From Corynebacterium pacaense (GTDB taxonomy: Bacteria; Actinomycetota; Actinomycetes; Mycobacteriales; Mycobacteriaceae), in contig NZ_LT821239.1 of assembly GCF_900169525.1 (NCBI RefSeq), positions 651,029-704,696 of the forward strand: a DNA stretch of 53,668 nucleotides. Direction: 5' to 3'. The position numbers were made by a program, and so were the translations under genes. This document shows positions 17,149 through 25,822 of the stretch, piece after piece. The notes under the pieces are model-generated. The model ran no database searches. It saw only the letters and a program-made list of their open reading frames with translations, and was not told the DNA's origin. The number at the start of each line of letters is the position of its first letter. Positions within the stretch are counted from its first letter, which is position 1.

Positions 17149-18093
17149 GTGGCGGAATTCAGAGGTGGGCGCCGGTGGTTGCCGCGCCTGGTGCTGTCCG
17201 TGGTTCTGGTATCGATTCTGGCCTCGGGCCTCATCGTCTATCTGGCGACGCGCGACACCGACGAACGTACCGATTGCACGGACTTCGGCATCGCCCCCGG
17301 GGATGCGCTCTCGAGCGTCGATCCGGTGATGATCCCCGCAGCTGACGTGGAAAACGGTGAGGGGTGGGCGCGGGGAGGCTCGCCCTGGGACAACGGTGAG
17401 GTCAGTGCGGCCGAGGGCGTGCAGCTGGGCCGGCACTTCGATTCCGGCTCCGTGCGTGGCAGGTACCACCTGTTCACCCGCGGTGTGGACTTCACCCGTC
17501 CGGTCGGCATGATGGTCCGGCTGCACGGCGACGGCGGGGATGAGTACCGCAACCCCGATGGCGAGATGGCATGCATGGCCGCTGTCGCCGCGGCGCACAA
17601 CATGATCACGCTGGTACCGCGGACGCCGGATCGCTCCACCATGACCTGGTGGCGCGACCTCACACCGAACACAGAATGGGTGACGAAGCTGGCCGCACGC
17701 GTCGCCGCGGACAACGGTGTCGCCGAGGACAGCACCTGGTGGGTGGGCTACTCGGGCGGGGCCGAGATGATCAGCTACGGTCTGATTCCGAAGCGCCCGG
17801 AGGCACTGTCGGTGGGCGCCGTGATGTTCGGCGGGGGCGGGGCGCCAAAGGACGTGGAGCTGACCGTACCGGACCGGATCCGCACCACCGCGCGGCTGCA
17901 CTGGATCACCGGGGAGCTTGACGACGGAACAGGCACCGAGGACGGCTTCAATGCGATCCGTGCGGCGCGCGAGGGCTCTCAGTGGTACCGCGAGCGCGGC
18001 TTCACCGGGGTGGAGACCAACTTCCCGCCGGACCGGAATCACTTCGATCTGCCCCAGGTGGGCATGATGAACGACATTCTCAACGCCGGGTAG
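17149..18093 (+). CDS. membrane-anchored alpha/beta hydrolase (esterase-like)
   Basis: About 314 residues with one N-terminal membrane helix (LPRLVLSVVLVSILASGLIVYLA), so the catalytic domain is extracytoplasmic. The alpha/beta hydrolase triad is traceable: VRLHGDGGDEY (oxyanion-type HG motif), the nucleophile elbow GYSGGAEM, and a late His in DRNHFDL. It resembles the PHB-depolymerase/feruloyl-esterase-type secreted hydrolases more than lipases. Start: GGAGGAG at 17133-17139 fits GTG 17149 with 9-base spacing, while ATG 17140 has none. It is divergent from murT and upstream of the Pls-type gene; whether it acts on the poly(amino acid) product is unknown. Confidence 0.75.
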   Translation: MAEFRGGRRWLPRLVLSVVLVSILASGLIVYLATRDTDERTDCTDFGIAPGDALSSVDPVMIPAADVENGEGWARGGSPWDNGEVSAAEGVQLGRHFDSGSVRGRYHLFTRGVDFTRPVGMMVRLHGDGGDEYRNPDGEMACMAAVAAAHNMITLVPRTPDRSTMTWWRDLTPNTEWVTKLAARVAADNGVAEDSTWWVGYSGGAEMISYGLIPKRPEALSVGAVMFGGGGAPKDVELTVPDRIRTTARLHWITGELDDGTGTEDGFNAIRAAREGSQWYRERGFTGVETNFPPDRNHFDLPQVGMMNDILNAG

Positions 18094-18552
18094 CACTCGG
18101 ACACGACCGCAGGATCGGACGGTGGCGAATGGTCGCGGGTGCCGGTCCGATCCGCGAAATACCCCTGCATGAGGGTGATCGAAAGATCGACCAGCGAGAA
18201 AATCTCGCGCAAATCACAATTCTCAGCTAACGCTCATCCTGGCAACCAATCTGGCTGTGACATTGGAGTTTTCTGGCTATTTGGCTGAGGAAAGTTAATA
18301 ATCGACTTCCATGGCCCACGCCTCCCCTGCGGGACCGTTTCGCGGGTCAGCACAGTTCCTATTCAACTAGCAGATCTGAGATAAGCTCTGTAGCCGACGC
18401 CTCGACCATGCAAAAGGTCCCGGGTCCCGCGACGGGTATGCATCCGCATGCATATTTCTCGTGCCCAAAAATTCCGCGAACCGTGTGAAAAGCCTGGGTT
18501 GTTGATCACAAAAAACTGTGACAGACGGCCCACCATGGATTGGTAACCCTCA
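18094..18552. other. 459-bp non-coding region upstream of the Pls-type gene
   Basis: No convincing ORF. It is noticeably AT-richer than its neighbours. A short perfect hairpin GCGAGA-AAA-TCTCGC lies at 18194-18208, and ATGCATCCGCATGCAT, two ATGCAT copies, lies near 18437. No Shine-Dalgarno is evident in the 15 bases before ATG 18553. This is likely the regulatory region of the biosynthetic operon, but I cannot assign a promoter or operator with confidence. Confidence 0.4.
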
Positions 18553-21500
18553 ATGTCCCACGTCTTTACTGCCCGACCCCAGAGCCCTGAAGATCATCCC
18601 TTGTACGCAGTATTCGGTGTCGAGAACAACGACGTCGAAGAAACCATGCTTGATGTGTTGAATCGTACCATCAATGCGCACCGCGATACCACAGCCATCG
18701 AGGGGACGGACGGCGCACTGAGCTACGGACAGTTGGCGCACCGCCTGGACTCCGAGGTTCTGCGCCTGCGTGCTGCGGGTGTCGGGCGCGGCGATCGCGT
18801 GGGCATCCGTGTTCCCTCCGGAACCACGGACCTTTACGTGGCCATCCTCGCCACCATCAGTGCGGGTGCCGCCTACGTTCCCGTTGACTGGGATGAGACG
18901 GAATCCCGTGCCGAGACTGTGTGGGAGGAGGCCGGTGTGGTTGTGGTCTACGGCGCCGACCTGACCATGGAGATCCGACGGAGCAATGAACCGGATGAGT
19001 CACAGCCCACCCCCGATGATGCGGTGTGGGTCATTTTCACCTCGGGTACCACCGGAAAACCGAAGGGCGTGGAGGTCTCCCACCGTTCCGCAGCAGCCTG
19101 GATCGCGGCGGAGAATCGTATCTACCTCAGCGGCGCACCGTTGCGTCCGGCTGACCGCGTCATGGCGGGGTTGTCCGTCGCCTTCGATGCTTCCTGCGAG
19201 GAGATGTGGCTGGCGTGGAGCAATGGGTCGACCCTGGTGGCCGCCGAGCGCAACCTTGTGCGCTCCGGTGCGGACCTGGGGAAATGGATCGTCGAGAAGC
19301 AGATTTCGGCCGTGTCCACCGTGCCCACCCTGGCCGCGATGTGGGAACCTGAGTCCCTCGGCGCCGTCCGGCTGCTCATCTTTGGTGGTGAGGCCTGCCC
19401 GCAGCAACTCATTGAAAAGCTCGCCGCCCCCGGACGGGAGATCTGGAACACCTACGGCCCTACGGAAACGACGGTGATCGCCACCGGGCAGCTCATGGTC
19501 CCTGGCGAACAGGTGCGCATCGGCCGTCCCATCCCGGGCTGGAGGCTGGCGGTGGTCGATGAGGAGGGTGTTCCGGTGCCCTGGGGGGAAACCGGTGAAC
19601 TCGTGGTCTCCGGTATCGGACTGGGGCGCTACCTCGACCCGGAGCTGGATGCGGACAAGTACGCGCCGTTGAAAGCCCTGGGGTGGTCGCGCTGCTACCG
19701 CACCGGGGATCTCGTTCGCGCGGAGCGTGAGGGTCTGGTGTTCGCCGGCCGCGGTGATGATCAGATCAAACTGGGTGGACGCAGGCTCGAGCTGGGCGAG
19801 ATTGACAGCTACCTCAGCGAGGTTCCGGGTGTGGATGCCGGTGCCGCCGCTCTGCGGAAGACCGCGGCGGGCAACAGCGTGTTGGTCGGGTACCTCAGTG
19901 GCAAAAACCCCGGGGACATTGATCTTGATCTGGCACGGACCCTGCTCAGCGCCAGGATGCCCAAGGGTGTCGTGCCGTTGTTCTGCGTGCTCGATGAACT
20001 GCCCATGAAGACCTCTGGCAAGGTCGACCGGAAACTCCTTCCCTGGCCGCTGCCCGAGACCTCCGGGACCGCCGGGACTTCTGCCCTGCCGGAGCGCTAT
20101 GCGCACCTCCAGCGCCTGTGGGCCGAGCAGCTGGGCCCGGTGCAGCTCACGCCGGAGAGCAATTTCTTCGACCTCGGAGGCGGATCGGTGCCGGTGGCGC
20201 TACTGACGGCACGGATCCGCGAAACCCATCCCGGCGCCGAGATCGGGGAGCTCTACCAGCGGCCCACGCTCGCCGAGATGGCCGACTACCTCGATCACCT
20301 CCAACCAGCCGGTGGACAACGCAGGATGCCCCGCCGGATTCCGCAGCTCAGTGCCGCCTTTCAGACGATCTGGGTGCTGTTCCTCTACCTGATCAACGCA
20401 GTGCGTTTCACCGTCGGTGCCCTAATAGCGGTATGGATTCTTGAAGGGCTTTTCGACGCCGGGTGGGTGCCGCACATTGACGGACTCCCGCTCATCGCCG
20501 CCTGGATCCTGCTCTATTCGCTGCCGGGAAAGGTGCTGCTTACGGCCGCGATTATCCGCCCCCTCACTCTCGGTATCACCCCGGGTCGCTACCTCCGGGG
20601 AGGATGGACGCACCTGCGGTTGTGGGCCGCCCAGCGAACCCTTGTCTTCATGCAGCTGGACAACATCAATGGCACGCCCTTCGCGCCGACCATGCACCGT
20701 CTGCTCGGCTCGAAGGTGGGCAGGGACTGCCATCTCGAGCACGCGCCCTCGGTGACTGGTCTGCTGTCCATCGGACGCGGGGCCGTCATCGAGCATGAGG
20801 CCGACCTCGAGGGGTACTGGATCGATGGCGATTCCGTCTTTGTGGACCGGATCACCATCGGTGAGGGCGCGAGAATCGGGACCCGCTCCATTGTGCAGCC
20901 CGGGGTGGAGGTGGGCCGCTACGCGGAGATCCTTCCCGGATCCAACGTCGACCGGAACATCGGTGACTCCGAATGCTGGGCGGGATCCCCCCTGAGCAGG
21001 GTAGGCGAGGTCGGTTCAACCTGGCCACGGATCGCCGCGGATCGTCGCAGTCGGAAGGAGAGGCTCAATGTATTCCAGCAGTTCATCGCCTATTCCGGCG
21101 GTCTCCTGATTCTCCGGGTGCTGCAGATTCTGGCGATGCTTCCCGGGTTCATGGTGGTGTATCCGAACGTCGCCTATCTGCAGCGCTATGAGGAGGTCTT
21201 CCCGATCCTGTTCCTGTGGGTGCCGGTGTTCACCATCCTCATGGTGATCACCTGGCTGACAGGGGTGGTAGTGGTGGTCAGGGTCGCGGCCGTGGTTATC
21301 GCCCCCGGGTTCTACCCGGTTCACAGTCTCACGGGATGGGCGGTGTGGCTGACGCACACGGTCCTGCAGCGCACACTGATCTCCACCTACCCGATCTATG
21401 CCTCCAGTTTCACCCCGATCTGGATGCGCATCCTGGGAGCGCGGGTGGGCCGGGATGTGGAGATCTCAACCATCGAGACGATCCCGCATCTGACCTGGAT

Positions 21501-22566
21501 CAAGGACCGCAGTTTCCTCGCCGACCACTCACTGATCAACTGCACGCGCATGTACCGGGGATGGCTTCATGTGGGAACCTCGGTGGTCGGGGAGGGCAGC
21601 TTCGTCGGAAACTCCGGCATCGTCGGCCCGGACCGCGATGTCAGCGACGGTTCGCTCGTTGCCGTGCTGTCCTCGGCGCCGCATCATCCCCGTGCCGGCA
21701 GCTCCTGGCTCGGGCGCAGTCCGCGGTCGATTCCGCGGCTGAATGTCGAGGGCGAGTCCTCGCTGACCTACCGGCCCCCCACACGTCTGAAGGTGCTGCG
21801 ACTGCTCGTCGAAAGCTGCCGGATTCTGCCCGCGATTATCAGCAACTGGCTGGATCTGCTGACGGTGTACGTGCTCACCATGGTCTACATGCACTACTGG
21901 CTCGCCGGCGAGGGCGCGGTGAAGGCACTGACGGTCGCCGCACTCTGGTCGTGGCCGGTGGTGCTGGGCGCGGGAATCTGTGCATCCCTTGTGCCGGTCG
22001 CGGTGAAATGGCTGCTTATCGGTCGATTCCGGGTGCGGAACGCACCGTTGTTCAGTTCGCTGGTGTGGCGCGGTGAGCTCCTGGATGTCTTCGTGGAGAG
22101 CCTGGCCGTACCCGCACTGATCCGCATGAGTCTGGGCACACCGATGCTCAATGTCTGGCACCGCCTGATGGGATCGCACATCGGCCGGAGCGTCTGGTGC
22201 GAGACCTGGTGGCTGCCGGAGTATGACCTGATCGTCATCGGCGACGGTGCCACGGTCAACCGGGGAACGGTGCTGCAGACGCACCTGTTCCACGACCGCG
22301 TGATGTCCATGCAACCGGTGCACATGCAGCAGGGGTCGACGCTGGGACCCAACAGTTTCATCCTTCCCGGCGCAGATCTGGGCTCATGCTCGACGGTGGG
22401 TCCCGCATCCCTGGTGCAGCGCGGCGAGATCCTCCCGGACAACAGCGTCTGGCAGGGAAATCCGGTTCGCTACCGCCCCGGGAGCGGACGCCATCTCCTC
22501 GGGGATCAGGCACCCGAATCCACCACCGGCGATCGATTCAACGAGAGAACGGCTGATTTGTCATGA
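18553..22566 (+). CDS. Pls/PosA-type membrane NRPS (poly-amino-acid synthetase)
   Basis: 1337 residues, close to the 1319 of epsilon-poly-lysine synthetase (Pls) of Streptomyces albulus and with the same architecture. Adenylation domain ~30-505: VIFTSGTTGKPKGVE (A3), NTYGPTETTV (A5), YRTGDL (A7), KLGGRRLELGEID (A8), KTSGKVDRKLLP (A10). Thiolation domain ~515-590 with the phosphopantetheine Ser in FFDLGGGSVPV. Then six membrane helices in three pairs (~602-670, ~850-920, ~1105-1160) separating three tandem hexapeptide/left-handed-helix-like domains, which in Pls are the unusual condensing domains. Reading the substrate pocket against GrsA gives DAESIGTVIK; Glu at position 239 points to a basic substrate, and the code resembles my recollection of the lysine code of bacitracin synthetase (DAESIGSVCK). 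Lysine as substrate is inference. Confidence 0.9.
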   Translation: MSHVFTARPQSPEDHPLYAVFGVENNDVEETMLDVLNRTINAHRDTTAIEGTDGALSYGQLAHRLDSEVLRLRAAGVGRGDRVGIRVPSGTTDLYVAILATISAGAAYVPVDWDETESRAETVWEEAGVVVVYGADLTMEIRRSNEPDESQPTPDDAVWVIFTSGTTGKPKGVEVSHRSAAAWIAAENRIYLSGAPLRPADRVMAGLSVAFDASCEEMWLAWSNGSTLVAAERNLVRSGADLGKWIVEKQISAVSTVPTLAAMWEPESLGAVRLLIFGGEACPQQLIEKLAAPGREIWNTYGPTETTVIATGQLMVPGEQVRIGRPIPGWRLAVVDEEGVPVPWGETGELVVSGIGLGRYLDPELDADKYAPLKALGWSRCYRTGDLVRAEREGLVFAGRGDDQIKLGGRRLELGEIDSYLSEVPGVDAGAAALRKTAAGNSVLVGYLSGKNPGDIDLDLARTLLSARMPKGVVPLFCVLDELPMKTSGKVDRKLLPWPLPETSGTAGTSALPERYAHLQRLWAEQLGPVQLTPESNFFDLGGGSVPVALLTARIRETHPGAEIGELYQRPTLAEMADYLDHLQPAGGQRRMPRRIPQLSAAFQTIWVLFLYLINAVRFTVGALIAVWILEGLFDAGWVPHIDGLPLIAAWILLYSLPGKVLLTAAIIRPLTLGITPGRYLRGGWTHLRLWAAQRTLVFMQLDNINGTPFAPTMHRLLGSKVGRDCHLEHAPSVTGLLSIGRGAVIEHEADLEGYWIDGDSVFVDRITIGEGARIGTRSIVQPGVEVGRYAEILPGSNVDRNIGDSECWAGSPLSRVGEVGSTWPRIAADRRSRKERLNVFQQFIAYSGGLLILRVLQILAMLPGFMVVYPNVAYLQRYEEVFPILFLWVPVFTILMVITWLTGVVVVVRVAAVVIAPGFYPVHSLTGWAVWLTHTVLQRTLISTYPIYASSFTPIWMRILGARVGRDVEISTIETIPHLTWIKDRSFLADHSLINCTRMYRGWLHVGTSVVGEGSFVGNSGIVGPDRDVSDGSLVAVLSSAPHHPRAGSSWLGRSPRSIPRLNVEGESSLTYRPPTRLKVLRLLVESCRILPAIISNWLDLLTVYVLTMVYMHYWLAGEGAVKALTVAALWSWPVVLGAGICASLVPVAVKWLLIGRFRVRNAPLFSSLVWRGELLDVFVESLAVPALIRMSLGTPMLNVWHRLMGSHIGRSVWCETWWLPEYDLIVIGDGATVNRGTVLQTHLFHDRVMSMQPVHMQQGSTLGPNSFILPGADLGSCSTVGPASLVQRGEILPDNSVWQGNPVRYRPGSGRHLLGDQAPESTTGDRFNERTADLS

Positions 22567-23975
22567 CCAATCAAACCATTGGCATCGAGGGCACCGTCCC
22601 CGAGGGAGACCTGCCACAGGGAACACATCCGGTGCCCGGTCGCAGGGAATGGCGTCCGATCTGGAGCGGGCGGGGTGGGGAATCCATCCCGCAGCATTTC
22701 GGTTCCTGTGCGGCGGACACCACCGATCCCCGCAGTGAGTTCGGCTCCGAACGGCAGATGAGGGGCAGCAGAATCATCGGTATCGATGTGGCCAGGATGG
22801 TTGCACTGATCGGCATGATCCTCGCCCACACCCTGCCGACCATGGACCCCGAGACCGCGGAGCCGACGTTTGTGCAGATCTTCGCGGGTGGCAACGCCTC
22901 GGCACTGTTCGCCCTGCTGGCCGGCATCGGCATCACCCTGACCACGAGAAGGGCGCAAAACCGTGGATTCGGGGCTAGGCAGGTGGCCAGGACACAGGTC
23001 GTGGTCCGCGCAGCACTGATTCTTTTCATCGGGTTGAGCTTCAACTCACTCGTTGAGCCACTGGATATGAATATCCTCCCGTACTATTCGATTCTCTTCC
23101 TCATGACCATCCCGTTTCTGTTCGTTAGGCGACGGGTGATCATCGGCTGGATAGTGTTCTGCACCATCGTGGGACCGCTGGTGCAGTATGCGGTGCGTGC
23201 ACGAACCGGTGTGGCCACCATCCCGGCTCCGGTGTTCTCCGATTTCCTGAGCTCTCCGGTGGACACCTTCACCGGGCTGCTGTTCACCGGAACCTATCCG
23301 GTGACCACCTGGGTGGTGTACATCCTCATCGGTCTGCTCGTGGGCAGGCTCGCGCTCAACCGACTGCAGGTCCAGCTGGGGCTGCTCGGGGCAGGCACCA
23401 TCATCTCCCTTCTGGGCTTCGGACTTTCGCGGCTGCTGGTGTCCTACGCCGGCGGATTCGAGAGGATGCTGTACTCCACGGAGGCGACCACTGCGGCTCA
23501 GGTGCGCGAAGCGTTGCACACCGTGCCGGACACGGGGATCCCCACCTCCTCGCTGTGGTGGTTGACCACCGCGGCCCCGCACGCCAACACCCCGTTCTCC
23601 CTCCTGCACAGCATCGGTGTGGCGATGGCGGTGCTCGGCGCCGTGCTCCTGCTGTGCCGGCTGTCCTCCCGCATCACCTATCCGCTGTCCCTGGTGGGTT
23701 CGATGACACTGACGCTGTATGTCATCCACCTGACCTTCCTCGATTTCATCGATGTCGAGGCCTTCCCGAACACCGCCTTCGCCATCCAGGTCCTACTGAT
23801 GTTCGCGGTCGCCCTTAGTTGGCGGAGCTTCTTCGCCCAGGGTCCCCTGGAATGGGTGGTGTCCCGAATCACGAAATCGGTCGGACCCCGCCGCCGCTCT
23901 CCACAGCGGGTGTCGGGCGATCCGGAGCCGATGACAGACACAGGGCCAGTTCCACCCCGCGGTGATGCGAGTTGA
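22563..23975 (+). CDS. multi-pass membrane acyltransferase-like protein (HGSNAT/DUF418-type)
   Basis: 470 residues. About 65 polar N-terminal residues precede a block of ~10 membrane helices. The segment GSRIIGIDVARMVALIGMILAHTLP is the family signature (GIDxARxxAxxGMxxxH) of the DUF1624/heparan-alpha-glucosaminide acetyltransferase-like and DUF418 proteins; the C-terminal LSLVGSMTLTLYVIHL is typical of DUF418. Such proteins transfer acyl groups across, or at, the membrane. The start codon overlaps the Pls-type stop by ATGA, so the two are translationally coupled, suggesting a role in modifying, exporting or capping the polymer. The last ~107 bp overlap the convergent PPTase gene in antisense. 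An internal start nearer 22758 cannot be excluded. Confidence 0.78.
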   Translation: MTNQTIGIEGTVPEGDLPQGTHPVPGRREWRPIWSGRGGESIPQHFGSCAADTTDPRSEFGSERQMRGSRIIGIDVARMVALIGMILAHTLPTMDPETAEPTFVQIFAGGNASALFALLAGIGITLTTRRAQNRGFGARQVARTQVVVRAALILFIGLSFNSLVEPLDMNILPYYSILFLMTIPFLFVRRRVIIGWIVFCTIVGPLVQYAVRARTGVATIPAPVFSDFLSSPVDTFTGLLFTGTYPVTTWVVYILIGLLVGRLALNRLQVQLGLLGAGTIISLLGFGLSRLLVSYAGGFERMLYSTEATTAAQVREALHTVPDTGIPTSSLWWLTTAAPHANTPFSLLHSIGVAMAVLGAVLLLCRLSSRITYPLSLVGSMTLTLYVIHLTFLDFIDVEAFPNTAFAIQVLLMFAVALSWRSFFAQGPLEWVVSRITKSVGPRRRSPQRVSGDPEPMTDTGPVPPRGDAS

Positions 23976-24603
23976 GATTGAGCACGCGGTAGCCGGGCGG
24001 GGCCAGCGGGGTGCGGCGGGTGCCCACCTCGTCCAGGGCCGGGTCCCGGCTCAGCCCCACGGCCTGGGCCTTGAGTGTTGCTTCCTTGCGGGTCCACGCC
24101 GCGGTGACCTCCCTGCGGAAGACGAACCGGGGGAAGCGCCGGCGGTTGAGACGACGGCGGTCGCTCGGATGCAGAAGGCTCAGCAGCAACTGACACTGTT
24201 CGGTCGGGCGCGTTGTCTCCACGTCGATCCCCACGGGTCCGCGCGCCAGTGCGACGGCGGTGTAGCCGTTCGTGCGTGACAATGAAATCCGCGGCGGATC
24301 AGCCACACCGTGCAGGTGGGTGCGGATCCCCGGGGCGCCGACGCGCAGGTCAAGGTCGCCGGGCCCGATTCCGGTGGCTTCGGACAGCAGCAGGCGGAGC
24401 AGAATATAGGATTCGAGCCGTTGTGAGCGCCCACCCGCCCGCTGCAGTTCCGCGGCGGTGAGCAGGTGGGTGTGGGCGTCGACAAGCCCCTGCAGCGAGT
24501 TCGCGGTGAACAGGTGGACGGTGGCCGCGCACCCGGTATCGATCCGTGACGCGGACAGGTCCACCGCAACCGACCTACCGGTTCTTTTCCATGCGCCCGC
24601 CAC
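23869..24603 (-). CDS. Sfp-type 4'-phosphopantetheinyl transferase
   Basis: 244 residues. It activates carrier proteins by transferring phosphopantetheine from CoA to a Ser. The two signature motifs are intact: VGIDVET (residues 124-130, metal-binding Asp and Glu) and WTRKEATLKA (170-179, WxxKEAxxK). The N-terminal PPRISLSRTNGYTAVALA matches the CoA-binding strand (usually FNLSHSxG). The obvious client is the thiolation domain of the Pls-type synthetase two genes away. It overlaps dnaQ upstream by 29 bp in the same direction and the acyltransferase 3' end antisense by 107 bp, so the locus is very compact. The exact start is uncertain. Confidence 0.88.
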   Translation of the reverse strand: MAGAWKRTGRSVAVDLSASRIDTGCAATVHLFTANSLQGLVDAHTHLLTAAELQRAGGRSQRLESYILLRLLLSEATGIGPGDLDLRVGAPGIRTHLHGVADPPRISLSRTNGYTAVALARGPVGIDVETTRPTEQCQLLLSLLHPSDRRRLNRRRFPRFVFRREVTAAWTRKEATLKAQAVGLSRDPALDEVGTRRTPLAPPGYRVLNLNSHHRGVELALCLSSAPDRPTPAVESGGGVRPIS

Positions 24604-25699
24604 GCACCCGTTCGGCGGCCTTCATGAAGGCCACGTCGGACAGCAGCGGGATGCCCTTGCGCTGGGCGTGCATGGCCTTGCCATCGATATCACGGGTCTG
24701 GTTGCACACCACCACCGAGGTCTGTCTGGTGAGCTTCTCCGAGTAGCTCAGGCCCTTGTCCACGACGGCCCGGATGATCTCGTCGGGATCCATCTCGATC
24801 TCCGGGGCGACCACCACCTCCATTCCTGCCACGAGCGACTTTCCCGGCTCATAGGGGCCGGGATTGATCAGTTCGGGCTTCGTCTCCTGCGCCCGGACAC
24901 GGATATCTGAGCGCTGCAGCCCGAACTTGTCGGCCCTGAGCGAGTCCGGGGGCAGCTCCGCCAGCGGGCCCGAATCGCGCAGGGTGAAGTAGAGGGTGCC
25001 GATCAGCCGGGTATCCTCCCGGCACAGCTGATCATGTGGCAGGCGGGCACGCGCGACCGAGGCGGCCGCCGGCGCGGCGGACACGCCGATGCTGTGCGCG
25101 ACACCCCTGATCCGGACGTCATCGAGCACCACGCCCTGACGGCGTGCGGAAGCGAGCGTATCGACGATCACCTGCGGCCGTGGTACATGCCCCACACGCT
25201 GACGACGCCGTCCCCGCCCGCCGCGGCCACCGTTGCGGTTGCTGTTTCTATTGGCCCGGGCGGCATCATTCATCGCGCGCTTGGCCTCGGCGACGATGAA
25301 CCCCCATACGCGCGGGGCGTTGTGAATGATCAGTGCCCGACCGTCAATGAGCCGGTCCAGGGCCTTGAGGATCTGGCCGAAGCGCCGTGCCCCCGAGAAC
25401 TCCTCCGGGGTGACACCGTGAAGATGAAAAGGCCCCGGATCGTCGCCGGGGTTGAGCACCGCGTGGAAGGTGTCCACGGGTTCGTTTTCCTGGGTCAGTG
25501 TGACGGCATCGACCGTGATCAGGCGGGATGTGGAGGGGTGGATACCACTGCTCTGGATGCTCAGTGCGACGAAGGGGGCGTGCCGGATGGCTTCCTCGCG
25601 GAGCTCCTCCTGACTCGGGCGCGCGGGCTTCTCCCGTTCCGGGACGGGAGAATCCTCAGTGTCGTCGGGAGAAGCGGGGGAGGGCGTGCGCGCGATCAT
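24575..25699 (-). CDS. DnaQ-like exonuclease-fold protein with BRCT domain, catalytic residues degenerate
   Basis: 374 residues. Residues ~40-260 resemble the DEDD exonuclease (DnaQ epsilon) fold, interrupted by a basic insert (ANRNSNRNGGRGGRGRRRQR, ~149-170). The expected catalytic positions are poorly kept: the Exo I DxE position reads SIQ (FVALSIQSSGIHP) and the Exo II segment HNAxFD reads HNAPRVWGF. The C-terminal ~85 residues form a BRCT domain (SLVAGMEVVVAPEIEMDPDEI...SVVVCNQT...ISLL-like). It corresponds to the dnaQ-annotated gene next to murT in Corynebacterium. Nuclease activity is doubtful; DNA or protein binding is more likely. AGTAGAGTAGGC close before the ATG suggests a leaderless transcript. 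Confidence 0.8.
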   Translation of the reverse strand: MIARTPSPASPDDTEDSPVPEREKPARPSQEELREEAIRHAPFVALSIQSSGIHPSTSRLITVDAVTLTQENEPVDTFHAVLNPGDDPGPFHLHGVTPEEFSGARRFGQILKALDRLIDGRALIIHNAPRVWGFIVAEAKRAMNDAARANRNSNRNGGRGGRGRRRQRVGHVPRPQVIVDTLASARRQGVVLDDVRIRGVAHSIGVSAAPAAASVARARLPHDQLCREDTRLIGTLYFTLRDSGPLAELPPDSLRADKFGLQRSDIRVRAQETKPELINPGPYEPGKSLVAGMEVVVAPEIEMDPDEIIRAVVDKGLSYSEKLTRQTSVVVCNQTRDIDGKAMHAQRKGIPLLSDVAFMKAAERVRGGRMEKNR

Positions 25700-25822
25700 G
25701 CTGCCTACTCTACTGTCTCCCCCTGGGCGTCCCGGGAGCGGCGGCGTCCAGGGGCTGAAACCGACACTGCCACAAGGGGTGTTCCAAGGGTCTACAGCGC
25801 GGCGCCGGCTGATGAACAGAGG

